Positions 12,730 to 22,973 of a stretch of 37,131 bases of DNA are shown one piece after another (the first letter of the stretch is position 1; the number at the start of each line of letters is the position of its first letter). The notes beneath the pieces were generated by a model. It did no database searches. It was not told the DNA's origin and worked only from the letters and a program-made list of their open reading frames with translations. Source of the DNA: a virus; IMG/VR virus record IMGVR_UViG_3300046721_000318, positions 1 to 37,131 of that record. The stretch is one strand, 5' to 3'. The position numbers and the translations under genes were made by a program.

Positions 12730-15700
12730 CTAGTGGTTGGCGAAGCTCCCCGTCTCCATGAGCTGACGCTCGCCGGCCTTGGGTAGCCTGAGGCCGAACG
12801 CGCCCGGATGCAGCGTGCCTTTCCGGCGTTCGTTCAGCTGCTGCAGCAGCTGATCATGGGTGATCTTCGAACCGAAGTTGACGTTCCCGTCGGCGTTGAA
12901 CCGGCGGATGTCCGACATGACGGCGGCGCGGTCACCGGGGTCCGCTTCGAGCCACCTCTGGACCAGTCTGCTCCGGGTCTCGTTCATATGGTCGCGTGCC
13001 TGGACGATGGCCTGCCGACCCATGCGCGCCTCGGATACGCTGGAGGGCGCGATGCCGACCGCCTGGTAGGCCACGTCCAGCGGACTGATCTTCGACGGTG
13101 CCAGGATCTGCTTGCCGCGCGCGTCGACAGCGCCCTTGGTGGCGAGCCCATAAGCCTTGACCGGGTCGCGCAGGATGCGTGGCAGCATGGCTACCGCGCC
13201 GCCTCGCAGTTCGCCGTCCATCATCTTGGCCATGCCGCTCACGATGCTGCCCACGTCCTCGCCCGCCGCGCCGAGCATGAGATGGCCGCCGAACTCGGCG
13301 AAGTCCTTCGGCGAGTAGCCATTAAGCTGGGGTATGTTCAGCATGTTGTTCACACCCAGCCGGTGCGACATGTCCGCGCCGAACAGATGCGGCACGCCCT
13401 GGCCCACGATCTCACCCAGGGTGGGGCCGATGGTCTTCGCCAGCCACTGCCGCATCTCCAGCACGCGATCCTTGGGTTTGTGACCCGTCGCCAGGTCGTA
13501 GGCGCCACCCAGGTAGCGCACGGGATCGGCGACCCAGGTCAGCGCGCCCGCCATGAGCGAGTGCATCATGACCGTGCCGGTGAATTGCAGGAAGGCTTCC
13601 TTACGCACCGCCGGATCGACGCCCTTGCCGAACGAGTCGCGCATCAGGTTGGCGATCAGCCAGGTCTCGTTGAGGCCGTATTGTTTGAACTGCATGATCG
13701 GCGCCGCCGCGCGGCCGAACATGCCCTTCTCCGTGGTGATGCGCGCCCGGTTGGCCACCGAGTAGTTGGGCGCCTTGCGCAGGGTGTTCTCCGCGAAGTC
13801 CATCGCGTCCTTGATGCCCTCGCCCTTGCCGCGCGCCGTCCTGAACGCGGCCCACGCGCCGCTGATGCGGCTCATCTCGTCGCTGGCGTGGGTCGTGGCG
13901 CTGGATATCTCCAGGAAGCGGTCCCACAGATTGCCGGCCGTGGTGGGACGCGACAGTTCCCTGAGCGACGCCGCCTCAGTGTTGCCGAACAACCCGAGGT
14001 CGGTGAAGTGTTTGAAGAACCGGTTCACTTCACTACCGTCGTAACCCCTGGTCAGTAATCTTTGTTTGGCCATCTCGGCGAAATCGTAGTTGACCGAGCT
14101 GAGCGGCTTGCCGATCAGCGCGTCGAGCGTGTTCCTGGCACCCTTGCCTATGATGGATGGCGCGAGATCCTTGAGCGACCGACTCAACTCCAACGCGGCG
14201 CGTCCGAAGCCATGCCGGGCTCCGATGAATACGGCCATCTTCATGTGCATCTCGGCGGCTTCGACCGCCACGCGGGACAGGCTCATCATGCTCTGCGCGT
14301 AGCCGAACGCCGAGACCTTCCGCGCCAGGGCGAACCCACCCGCGTGGTTCAGTTCGTCACCGTTCTGAAACCGCTTGCGTAGCTCGTGGTAAAGCTGGTC
14401 GCGCAACACGCTGTCGCCATCCCCGGCGCCGGCCCGCTGGTCGTTGAACGCCTTCATCCTCTCGAAGGCCGCGTCCCGCTCACCGCCGTGCATTATGGTG
14501 CCGATGCGCCGGCCCGATGCCTGGAGGTCGGTGCCGAGGGCACGCGCCACATCCTTGGACGCGCCCGCCACGTAGCGGCGCCTGGCGGTGGCGCGCTCCT
14601 GGCCGGACGCGTACTGCATCTGCAGGTGCGCCGCCATTTCCTCCAGCGCGTTGGCATGCGCCCGCAAGGCGGGGTCCCGCCGGACCGCCGCGATCATCTC
14701 ATCGACCACGGGGGAAAGGCGCATCTGCCGTTGCGCCACGATATCGTTGCGCTCGCGCACGTCCTGGACGTCGGCCACGCCGTCGGCCAGTTGCTTGTTA
14801 CGGAACGCCGCCGCCTCGCTCGGCTTCTCGAAGAACTGCACGCCGTATCCGGGGTCGCCGGGTTGCCCGCCATACTCGACGACGAAGTCACCGTAGCGGC
14901 GCATCGGGAAGTAGTCCCCGTCGACGAAGCCCATGCGGGTCAGTTTGGCCATGCCCCTGGCTATGCGCTTATGATCCTGGGCGATGGCGGCGTTGTCGGG
15001 GTCGGACAGGAACGCGTCCAGCCGCTCCTTGCTGGCCATGGTGTGGCGCATCAGTGCCTTCTCGGCGTCGGTCGCGTTGGGCATGAACCGATTGACCAGG
15101 TTGTCGGCCACCGCCTGCCGCTCGACGGCGTATTTCTCGGTCAGCAGGTCACGGGTTTTGACATAGAGGGCTTGCTTCTCCGGCGTCATGGCGTCGAAGC
15201 GCGACTGCAACGCACTCAGTTGGGCGCGCTCGTCGGGCGTGGTCAGGTGCGCGTTGGCGTCCGCCTCGCGCGTGCCCAGGGCCGCGCGGGCATACCCGGC
15301 GTCGTTCATCAGTTCGGCCACGTCGTCGTGCTTCACAAGTTCGCGCGCGACCTCGGCGAACCTTGGCGCGAACTTGCGCAGGAAGCGGTCGCTCGCCACC
15401 TGGGCGTGTTCCTGCGCCGTGCGGATGGCCACGGCGTGGTTGACGTCGCCGTCCTGGAATTTACTACGGAAGCGATCAATCAGCCGGTCGAAATGAATGG
15501 TGGACAGCAGGTTGCGGAACGCGCCGGGTTTGAGGTTATCGCCCACCGCGTCCAGGGTGCGCTCGGCCACGTGGCTGGCGCGCTCGCCGAATGCCTCGTG
15601 CGCGGACCACGCCAGCGGTGCCGAGTCGGCCCGCAATCGGGGATCGGGGTGCAGGTATTTCTCGTTGAACTTCGCGGCACGCTGCGCGATGTCGGTGACG

Positions 15701-18700
15701 GGCTGCATGATATGATCGAGCAGCGTGTATTCGGCGCCGCTTTGGGCTCTGCGTAACCCCAGCCCATCACGTACCAGATCAACGAAACTACTCCATACGG
15801 ACCGCCCGCGCGGACGCGGTTGCATACCAAGCGACGTCATTTTCTTACGGAACTTGTCCGACGCCACGAGGCTATTGGCGAAAGACCACAAGTCCGCGTT
15901 GGTCATCAGCATCGTATGCAACTCATGCTCGTTGCTTAGCGCATACATGATGCTTTCAGCCTGGCGTTTGGTTTCCGGGACATTCTTACCGAACTCTCCC
16001 ACGGCCAGCTTATCGCTGAAACCTTCCCTGAGCGCCTCCGCTATCGCGTGCAGGGCCTGAAGATCTTTATGTCCTGGGTCGTGCTGCCGTAAAGTTTCTA
16101 TGTAATGGAAGAACGCCGAGTGCACCATCTCATGCAGCGCCGTCTCCAGGTGCGTCCCATGCTGATGCTCCAGGTCAAGGTTGACCATGATATGTTCGAG
16201 GCCGGGATCCTGTTCGTAATGGCCGTAAGTCCGTTGTCTTATCCGGCCGATGTCCTTATCACCGATATAGCCCAGTTCGTGCCCTCGTTCCGCCGTTACT
16301 ACGGGAATACCACGCGCCAGTTTGTATAGTTGCCGGGCCAGTGCCGCCAGATCAGGACGTTCCGCGATGACCAGCGGGTCCTGCATGATGTTGCGCGCCA
16401 GATCCTGGTCGGTGAATGGCACATCGTATTGTTCCGATGTGCGTATCGCGTGTTCCACGCCGGCGGTCAGGCGCGAGTCCGTTAATACCCGTAACGAATT
16501 GGCTGATGTGGGATCGATGCCCGTGGACGTTGGCGCGTGTTCCAGCGTTTCGCCGCCGCCACGCTTCGCCAGGCTCTCCCTGAACGCCGCGCGCGTGGCC
16601 ATGGCCTGCGCCTGATCGGCGACGGTACCCACGGGGTCCACGATCCTGGCCCGCGCTTCCTTCAGCGCCGCGATGCGCTCGGGCGCGACCTGAGCCAGTC
16701 TGCCTTCCAGTATTTTGGTTCGCTCGGCGTATTTCTCGCGGGCCTCCTTCGCCGCTTCGGCGGTCCGGGGTTTCTGTTTCGCGCCCGGCATGTCCTTCTT
16801 CGCGCCCGCCAACAGGTGCGCGTCAAGTTGCTTCCGGTGCGTCTCGGCCAGCAGCGGGTTGCTCACGCGTTTGATCTCGGCGTCGAACGCGGCGGCCAGG
16901 CTCGTGGCATCGGCGTTGCGCGGTCGCCCCACGGTGCCCTTTTTGTCGAACTCGGCCTGTGCCTGTTCGACCGTCATGGGATCGGTCGGATCGAGTACCT
17001 TGTTGATGTAGTCGGCGGCCTTGCGCTCCTGGACATGCGCGACCGTGACGGGTTTGTTCTTGGTATCGAGTGCCATGGTCAATCCGGCGCTCTCACCCTC
17101 GCCACCGCCCACGGCGGTCTCCTCGATCCCTTCAGCGGACGTGGGCTTATCAACCTTGCCGCGCTTCTGTTCCTCCTCGCGTACGACCGAGGCTTCGCTA
17201 CGCGTGGGTTCATCGCCGGTGCGCGTGACCAGACGCTCGCCCATGACCTTCTTGTGGAACAGCTGCGCCAGATCCTCGCGGGCTTTTTGCGTGACCTCCG
17301 TGCCGCCGGCGCGTGGCGCCATGATACGATGCGCGATATCGACCAGTTGCTCGCGCGAGCCGTTGCTCATGTGCACCAGGTTGCCCAGGTCCCGCAGTGC
17401 CTCCGTCATGGCCTTGCCCCTGGGCGTCCCTGGCGGCAGCCCTCCCATGGCCTGCTTGCGCACGGTCTCTATGTCAGCGAGCGCCTGGCCCCGCGCCAGT
17501 TCAGCGGCGCGCACGGTCTGTAGGTCATCCGTGGTCGGCGCGGCGGTCTCTTCCTCGCGCGCGACGTAGGCCTGGGGTCCGGCCTTCTTCTCCGGGATGA
17601 CGACGGTGGGTTGCTTCTTGCGGCCCTTGGATGCCGCGACCGCCTTCTCGACGGCGGGTTTCTCGGCCGGGACCGGGGCCTCCGGAGTTTTCCCGCTTTG
17701 TTTCGTATCGACAAGGGTCGCCAGTTCTTCCTCGGTGGGTCCGGCGGCCACGGTCTCGCGCGTCTTGCGTAACGTTTCGGCGGACGAGCGCATGCGCGCT
17801 TCCAGATCGGCCTGGGCCGTCGAAGGGCGCTCGGTAGCCGGTGCCGAAGGGAGTGAAGTCTCCGGCACCGGCGGAGCCACGGTTTCCCTCGGGGGAACCA
17901 ACCCCTCGGACCGCTCTGGGCGTGATGCGGGAACGCCCGGCTCGACGGTAGAGGTTGGCGGAGTCGGTGTCGACGCCGCTTTACGCCGCTCCTCGCGGTC
18001 GTAGCGCGTGGCCACGTCGTTCGGCGACATGTTCTTAAGTTGTGTCGGCGACGCGCCGTATTCGCCGACCAGCACGTCCACCATCTCGGATTTTGTCTTG
18101 CCCTTGGACGGGCGCTCGCCCGGTGCCTGGGGTTTTACTCCCGGAGTAACCGGTGGTGTGGACTCTGGTGGCGCGGCCCCACCGCCGCCGCGTGGAGCGG
18201 CTGGCGGTGGCTCCACGGGTGTGTTGGGTGGCGGCGGTTCACGCGGGAACATCTCGCCCTGCGTGGGCGCTGGCGGACGCACCTGGGTCGTGGGGTCGAA
18301 CAGGTTGCCTTGCGATGCTTCCGGTGGGAGCCCTGGCTGCACGCCGGCTATGGCCGGCTCGCGCGGCGCTTGCCCCGCGCCCGCCTGACCCTCGGTGAAC
18401 ATCTCGCCCTGGCCCGACATGCCGGGCAGCATGCCCTGGCCCGGCGTCGTGGGGTCGAACGCCGGAGGTGGCGGTGGCGGCGGTGGCCCCAGCGCCTCGC
18501 CCAGTGCCGCCACCGCGTCGGGTGGCACGCCCTCGGGGGGTCTGACCTGGGGTGCTTCCGGTCTGACCGGGTGCAGCGCGCCACCGGCGGCGCCTATGAC
18601 CGCGCCCGTCAGCGCGCCGCTGGCGACACCCCGCGCGATGGCACCCTGGTCGAACTCCTGCCGCGTGCCGATGCCCTGCTGGAACTGCTGACCGATGGCT

Positions 18701-19818
18701 ACGTTGGCGCCGCCCTGGCCGCCCATGAGCGCCGCGCCCTCGCCACCCCCCACCACCGCGCCCAGCAGGCGCCCCTTGCCACCCAGCTTGCCCAGCACGC
18801 CCCTGGCGGCCAGGCTCATGGCGCCCTGACCAGCCGCCGCGCCGACCAGTGCCGCCTCCAGCATCATCGGGTCGATGGCCTGCTTTTTCAGCAACTCCTT
18901 CGCTTCGGTGTCGGAATAACCGCCGCGCCGCATCTCGGCGTAGGCCGGCGACTGCATCATCGTGGCTTCGGGCGTGTTCTTCAGCGTCTCGACGGCGCTG
19001 TTGTACTGCTCGCCCATGTTCTGCAGGCCGAACGTGCCCATCTCGCCGACGACGCCACCCGCTCTGGCGACCTTCGTCGCCGCGCCCACCAGTGACATCG
19101 CCTTGATCGCCAACCTGCCCACCAGGGCGGCGGGCAGCAGCGTCATGGCGATGTCGGGGATCAGGTTGATCGCGTTGGCGCGCATGTAGGTAAGGTAGCC
19201 AACCTCGCCCGGCGTCGGGATGTGGTTACCCTGCGCGTCGACACCGCCGAACATCGAGGCCGACAGGCCACGTTTCAGCGATGGCGAGCCTTCCTCAAGC
19301 AGCTTGTCCATCCACTGGCTGACGTTGTCGCGCTGCTGGTCGGTCCATGCCTTGGTCGACGGGTCGGCGCCGACCTTGTCCTCGAAGTAGCGCGCGGCGC
19401 CCAGCACGCCTTCGAGCGCGCCGCCGCCACCATGCTGGATCGTAGTCCACAGGTCGCCGAAGAACCCCCGCTCGCGCGACTCGTCGCTGACACCCGAGTG
19501 GCCATACGTCTCGCCCGGCGTGGCATCCCTGGCCTCATCCAGGCTGAGCGTGCGATAGCGCGGTGTTGTTGGTGTCGGAAGCGCGGTGCGCGGCAGCGCA
19601 CCGGGTTGCTCTGGAGTGGGCCGTGTCGGGATGGGCTGCGCGTATGGCTGCGTGAAAGCCTGTGTCGTGGGCAGGCCCGTGGGCTGGCCGCCGTAGCCGC
19701 CCTGCGACGGGAGGAACTGGCGGTTGAAGTCATTCTGGAACGCGACGTCGTACTGACTGGGTTGCTCTTCGGGCTCTGGCTCACGCGTGAGCGTGTCGGT
19801 GTTCGGGGCGAAGGCCAT
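12730..19818 (-). CDS. Giant polyvalent/internal virion protein with zincin motif, 2362 aa
   Basis: A 2362-residue protein of the class carried in the virion and ejected into the cell (polyvalent or DarB-like proteins and T7 gp16-like giants). The N-terminal 420 residues include hydrophobic, Gly/Ala-rich segments (IAMTLLPAALVGRLAI, GALTGAVIGAAGGAL) that may interact with membranes. Residues about 425-760 are Pro/Gly-rich and probably disordered, holding QGEMF at 470 and 520 and QGNLF at 503. Residues 1225-1300 have ALHEMVHSAFFHY, with His1229, Glu1230 and His1233 of an HExxH zinc-peptidase site, and downstream NEHELHTMLMTN that could give the third ligand. Residues about 1990-2130 (GRAAAPIMQFKQYG, then a hydrophobic stretch) resemble the PLxRFG-type region of phage polyvalent proteins. 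It follows the transglycosylase gene, as expected for ejected core proteins. Confidence 0.8.
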   Translation of the reverse strand: MAFAPNTDTLTREPEPEEQPSQYDVAFQNDFNRQFLPSQGGYGGQPTGLPTTQAFTQPYAQPIPTRPTPEQPGALPRTALPTPTTPRYRTLSLDEARDATPGETYGHSGVSDESRERGFFGDLWTTIQHGGGGALEGVLGAARYFEDKVGADPSTKAWTDQQRDNVSQWMDKLLEEGSPSLKRGLSASMFGGVDAQGNHIPTPGEVGYLTYMRANAINLIPDIAMTLLPAALVGRLAIKAMSLVGAATKVARAGGVVGEMGTFGLQNMGEQYNSAVETLKNTPEATMMQSPAYAEMRRGGYSDTEAKELLKKQAIDPMMLEAALVGAAAGQGAMSLAARGVLGKLGGKGRLLGAVVGGGEGAALMGGQGGANVAIGQQFQQGIGTRQEFDQGAIARGVASGALTGAVIGAAGGALHPVRPEAPQVRPPEGVPPDAVAALGEALGPPPPPPPPAFDPTTPGQGMLPGMSGQGEMFTEGQAGAGQAPREPAIAGVQPGLPPEASQGNLFDPTTQVRPPAPTQGEMFPREPPPPNTPVEPPPAAPRGGGGAAPPESTPPVTPGVKPQAPGERPSKGKTKSEMVDVLVGEYGASPTQLKNMSPNDVATRYDREERRKAASTPTPPTSTVEPGVPASRPERSEGLVPPRETVAPPVPETSLPSAPATERPSTAQADLEARMRSSAETLRKTRETVAAGPTEEELATLVDTKQSGKTPEAPVPAEKPAVEKAVAASKGRKKQPTVVIPEKKAGPQAYVAREEETAAPTTDDLQTVRAAELARGQALADIETVRKQAMGGLPPGTPRGKAMTEALRDLGNLVHMSNGSREQLVDIAHRIMAPRAGGTEVTQKAREDLAQLFHKKVMGERLVTRTGDEPTRSEASVVREEEQKRGKVDKPTSAEGIEETAVGGGEGESAGLTMALDTKNKPVTVAHVQERKAADYINKVLDPTDPMTVEQAQAEFDKKGTVGRPRNADATSLAAAFDAEIKRVSNPLLAETHRKQLDAHLLAGAKKDMPGAKQKPRTAEAAKEAREKYAERTKILEGRLAQVAPERIAALKEARARIVDPVGTVADQAQAMATRAAFRESLAKRGGGETLEHAPTSTGIDPTSANSLRVLTDSRLTAGVEHAIRTSEQYDVPFTDQDLARNIMQDPLVIAERPDLAALARQLYKLARGIPVVTAERGHELGYIGDKDIGRIRQRTYGHYEQDPGLEHIMVNLDLEHQHGTHLETALHEMVHSAFFHYIETLRQHDPGHKDLQALHAIAEALREGFSDKLAVGEFGKNVPETKRQAESIMYALSNEHELHTMLMTNADLWSFANSLVASDKFRKKMTSLGMQPRPRGRSVWSSFVDLVRDGLGLRRAQSGAEYTLLDHIMQPVTDIAQRAAKFNEKYLHPDPRLRADSAPLAWSAHEAFGERASHVAERTLDAVGDNLKPGAFRNLLSTIHFDRLIDRFRSKFQDGDVNHAVAIRTAQEHAQVASDRFLRKFAPRFAEVARELVKHDDVAELMNDAGYARAALGTREADANAHLTTPDERAQLSALQSRFDAMTPEKQALYVKTRDLLTEKYAVERQAVADNLVNRFMPNATDAEKALMRHTMASKERLDAFLSDPDNAAIAQDHKRIARGMAKLTRMGFVDGDYFPMRRYGDFVVEYGGQPGDPGYGVQFFEKPSEAAAFRNKQLADGVADVQDVRERNDIVAQRQMRLSPVVDEMIAAVRRDPALRAHANALEEMAAHLQMQYASGQERATARRRYVAGASKDVARALGTDLQASGRRIGTIMHGGERDAAFERMKAFNDQRAGAGDGDSVLRDQLYHELRKRFQNGDELNHAGGFALARKVSAFGYAQSMMSLSRVAVEAAEMHMKMAVFIGARHGFGRAALELSRSLKDLAPSIIGKGARNTLDALIGKPLSSVNYDFAEMAKQRLLTRGYDGSEVNRFFKHFTDLGLFGNTEAASLRELSRPTTAGNLWDRFLEISSATTHASDEMSRISGAWAAFRTARGKGEGIKDAMDFAENTLRKAPNYSVANRARITTEKGMFGRAAAPIMQFKQYGLNETWLIANLMRDSFGKGVDPAVRKEAFLQFTGTVMMHSLMAGALTWVADPVRYLGGAYDLATGHKPKDRVLEMRQWLAKTIGPTLGEIVGQGVPHLFGADMSHRLGVNNMLNIPQLNGYSPKDFAEFGGHLMLGAAGEDVGSIVSGMAKMMDGELRGGAVAMLPRILRDPVKAYGLATKGAVDARGKQILAPSKISPLDVAYQAVGIAPSSVSEARMGRQAIVQARDHMNETRSRLVQRWLEADPGDRAAVMSDIRRFNADGNVNFGSKITHDQLLQQLNERRKGTLHPGAFGLRLPKAGERQLMETGSFANH

Positions 19819-19821
19819 GGC

Positions 19822-22800
19822 TCATGCCACCCGTCGCCTGGGCAGCCCGGTCAGGTCCTGGCCGTAGCCGGATTGTAGCGCGCCATAGGTCCCGGCGCCC
19901 GCGCCGATGCCCGTGTTCTGGGGGTTGACCACCGACGGCATCATGTCGGGCGCGCCACCCGTGGGACGTGCCGGTGATAGCGGCGTGGGCGTCAGCGCCG
20001 GAGCTGGTACGCCGGGGGCCCTCAAGGGTTCCGATCCGGCGAGGCCGATGAGTGCCTTCAACCCTTCGCCCGCCGCGTGAGGTATGGACTGAACAATCTC
20101 ACCTTTTTGGTTCTTGATGGCGTAACCCGGCGTGCCGTCCTTGGCGGTGACCGCCTGCAGGCTGAACTGACGCGCGGTCGGACTGCCTGGCCTCGCACCC
20201 GCCGATAATCCGTCGGCGAAATACTTGGCGGCCGGCGCGGCTATACCGGCGCCGCCTTCCGATGGTGTCATGATAAGCTGTTTGAAGATGGACCCGGAAC
20301 GCGCGTATTCCTCGGCGTCCGTCCCCGCCGGTATCTCTCCCGGCGGATAGTAATCCTTCACCATACCGGAGACGTCTTTATCCCGCTCGCCACGAGCTTT
20401 ATCCACCTCTGTCTTGTGCTGCAGCTGTTGTTGTTTCATCGCGATATCCGCGTTGGCTTTGTCTATCGCGGCCTGCGTCCGCAGACCCACGTTCTCCGCT
20501 TTTTGGGTTTCGATCTCAGGCCGCGCGTTCGCCCACCTGGCCTGCGCGTTGTGCAGGTTGATCTCGGCGTTGACCTTCTGATGATCCTGCAAGACCTTGG
20601 TATAGGTCTGCGGATTACGTAGCTCGATCATCTTCTGCGCCAGGACTTCGTGCGTGATATGTAACGGACTGCTGATCGGGTCGCCATGACTGCCGTCGGC
20701 GATTTTATAAGCCCAGATCTCGCCGTTCTTATCCATGCCGGCGCGCGCGTAGGCGCCGTCGGGGAAGAACGCGTATGATTTCAGCACATGGTTTATGGCG
20801 CCCTGCGTGTCGCCCGCCAGCAACGCCTGATCGGCGGCCATGAGATGCGACACCGCGCCCTGGTGGCTGACCTGGGCAACCCACTCCTGCGCCATGCCCG
20901 CCATTTCGGGACGCCCGCTGATGATCAGGTAGTGCTCCATCGCCGACTGCATGCCGCGCCAACGGTCGGTGTCGCCCAGCCCGGCGGGACCGGACTGCTG
21001 CAGCTTCTCCAGCACCCCGTCCGGCCCGGCCGCCGCGTTCGCCGCCACCAGTTCCGGCACGTTGTAGGGTTTATGCTCCGGCGTGCCACCGGGAACCATG
21101 GCCGTGGTGAGCTGCGTGGTGGGGAACATGGTCTTCATGTTCTGCACCTGGTCCGCGCGCTCCACGCTGCTGGCGGCGTAACCGTCCCAACCCATGCGCG
21201 CCACGTCTGGCAGGCGATGCGGCCCAGCCCGATAGGCGAACGCGGCCTGCACCGTGTTGTAACCGAGGCCACCGAAAGTACTGTCGCCCGTCGCCAGGTA
21301 TTTATAATATCGCACACCGAGACGCAGGCTGTCGTAATCGTCCAGCGGGTTCAGTTCGTGCCGGGGGTCGATAAGGTCTCGCGTATCGCCTATGACCTGC
21401 GTTAATCCTTTCGCGTCGGTGACGACGCCATTCTTCCCCGTGCCATGGGTAAGCCCTGACTTCCACTGGCTCTCGCGCTCGATGGTCGCCGCCATGAACG
21501 CGCGGTCGAGGCCCTGGGCACCCTCGGCCTGAATGGCCTTGTCCATCAGGGCCAGCTTGTCGGGATGCGCGTGCTCGGCGCGCCGCAAGGCGCCGTAATC
21601 CACGGGTGGCGCCAGCAAGGGTGGCGTGGCCTGCGACTGCTCGACCGTTCCGCCGGTGCCCGCGACCACGACCGGACCCGGTGGCGGGTGCGCCGGCGCA
21701 CCCGCCGTGGGTGGTTGCGCGGGTGTGAGCGCGGTCGGTTGCGCGGTGGCGGGCGCGGCGGGCGCGGCCGGGGGCGGTTGCGATGGTGGCGGGATCTGCA
21801 CCGGTGTGTTCGAAGCGGCGGTGCCGACCGGGGCCGGGGGCGCGTATGCCAGGCTGGTGGGTTGCTCCTGACCCGTGGGCTCGGCGGCCTGCGCGGACCC
21901 TATCGGGTTGAGCATCCCCATGAGGCGTCCGCCCAGGGACGGCGGCCCGGCCGCCAGCGGCACGCGCCCGCCCGGCGTTCCAGGAGTACCTCCCGGCACG
22001 GCGGGGTTGCCAGGGTTGAACGGCGCGCCCTGTTGCGGTGGCGGCGTGTAAGGCTGACCCGGTTGCGTGCGGGAGATCGGCGCGTTCGGATCCTGCATGG
22101 TCTGGTAGGGCGGTGGCGGTCCGGAGGGAGACCCCGGCGGACCGGCGACGCCCGCCGCGTTGTAAGGCGTGCCAGACATCTGCGATTGCGCGGGCGGATA
22201 GACCGTAGCACCTATGGGTGCGTTAGTGATCCCGCTCCGACCCGCCCACGCGCTGGGGCTTGTGCCCAGGCCCAGACTGGCACCCACGGGTGCCGGCGGA
22301 TACACAGGCGCGCCCGAGGGAGAACCCGGTGCGCCTTGCACACCCGCCGCGTTATAGGGCGAACCCGACATCTGCGTCGGCGGCTGCGACATAACGCCGA
22401 CAGCGGGACCCGAGGGAGAACCTGGCTTACCCGGCACACCCGCCGCGTTATAGGGCGAGCCCGACATCTGTGATTGCGGCCGGGGAAGTCCCGTCGATAC
22501 GTCGTAGCCACCGTAAGGCAGCGTGCCGTTATCCGTCCTGAATGTTCCGTTCGGCCGGTTCAGCGTCGCGTCCGAAGGATAAACCGATGGTGGTCGCGCA
22601 CCTCCCGTGGTCGTAGGCGTCAGCCCCGGCTCGACATCGCCCGGTCCCGGCTCGCCACCCGTCGGTCCGCTCTCGGTGGGTTTGGCGCTGACCGGCCCGG
22701 CCGGTAACGTGGTTTGCGCCGGCGCTCCCGGACCGCCCGGGGGTGCCGGGGTTTGCTGCGCGCCAGGGAAACCCTGCTGGCCGGGTACCTCGCTCACCCC

Positions 22801-22971
22801 GGCCTGTTGCTTCTCCAGCGCTTCCTGTTTCGCCCGATCTTCTTCGCGTTTCCTGTCGATCTCGTCGAGCGCGACCTGGCGCCGAACGCCCTGGTAGGAG
22901 TCGTACAGGTTGAAGATACTCTGCGCGCCCTTGAACAGCCCATCCGAGAACGAACCCAGTGGAAACGCCAT
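19822..22971 (-). CDS. Internal virion protein with lytic transglycosylase domain and collagen-like region, 1049 aa
   Basis: Residues about 470-610 form an SLT-type lytic transglycosylase: ATIERESQWKSG with catalytic Glu500, KGLTQVIGD in the GLMQ position, then LDDYDSLRLGVRYYKYL and AFAYRAGP. This enzyme would cut peptidoglycan as DNA enters, as the N-terminus of T7 gp16 does (family knowledge). Before it, residues 60-460 are Pro/Gly-rich with three copies of a QMSGxPYNAAGVxGxPGSPSG unit. The first 60 residues are coiled (EIDRKREEDRAKQEALEKQQ). Residues about 800-900 contain a long Gln/Lys/Ala coiled coil (NAQARWANARPEIETQ, IAMKQQQLQHKTEVDKA). It sits between the PP-loop enzyme and the giant protein in the late operon. 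Confidence 0.85.
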   Translation of the reverse strand: MAFPLGSFSDGLFKGAQSIFNLYDSYQGVRRQVALDEIDRKREEDRAKQEALEKQQAGVSEVPGQQGFPGAQQTPAPPGGPGAPAQTTLPAGPVSAKPTESGPTGGEPGPGDVEPGLTPTTTGGARPPSVYPSDATLNRPNGTFRTDNGTLPYGGYDVSTGLPRPQSQMSGSPYNAAGVPGKPGSPSGPAVGVMSQPPTQMSGSPYNAAGVQGAPGSPSGAPVYPPAPVGASLGLGTSPSAWAGRSGITNAPIGATVYPPAQSQMSGTPYNAAGVAGPPGSPSGPPPPYQTMQDPNAPISRTQPGQPYTPPPQQGAPFNPGNPAVPGGTPGTPGGRVPLAAGPPSLGGRLMGMLNPIGSAQAAEPTGQEQPTSLAYAPPAPVGTAASNTPVQIPPPSQPPPAAPAAPATAQPTALTPAQPPTAGAPAHPPPGPVVVAGTGGTVEQSQATPPLLAPPVDYGALRRAEHAHPDKLALMDKAIQAEGAQGLDRAFMAATIERESQWKSGLTHGTGKNGVVTDAKGLTQVIGDTRDLIDPRHELNPLDDYDSLRLGVRYYKYLATGDSTFGGLGYNTVQAAFAYRAGPHRLPDVARMGWDGYAASSVERADQVQNMKTMFPTTQLTTAMVPGGTPEHKPYNVPELVAANAAAGPDGVLEKLQQSGPAGLGDTDRWRGMQSAMEHYLIISGRPEMAGMAQEWVAQVSHQGAVSHLMAADQALLAGDTQGAINHVLKSYAFFPDGAYARAGMDKNGEIWAYKIADGSHGDPISSPLHITHEVLAQKMIELRNPQTYTKVLQDHQKVNAEINLHNAQARWANARPEIETQKAENVGLRTQAAIDKANADIAMKQQQLQHKTEVDKARGERDKDVSGMVKDYYPPGEIPAGTDAEEYARSGSIFKQLIMTPSEGGAGIAAPAAKYFADGLSAGARPGSPTARQFSLQAVTAKDGTPGYAIKNQKGEIVQSIPHAAGEGLKALIGLAGSEPLRAPGVPAPALTPTPLSPARPTGGAPDMMPSVVNPQNTGIGAGAGTYGALQSGYGQDLTGLPRRRVA
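22121..22470 (-). repeat. Three collagen-like 60-bp repeats inside the transglycosylase gene
   Basis: Three near-identical units of about 62 bases lie at 22121-22183, 22313-22374 and 22409-22470. Each encodes QMSGxPYNAAGVxGxPGSPSG on the minus strand. The Gly-x-Pro pattern resembles collagen-like linkers. Spacing is uneven, so they are dispersed rather than strictly tandem. Confidence 0.85.
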
Positions 22972-22973
22972 GG

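Noticed and set aside
12808-15756. Long rightward open frames (416 and 456 codons) opposite the giant virion gene
   Set aside because: No RBS or recognisable motif. The minus strand has one uninterrupted 2362-codon frame with family-like segments.
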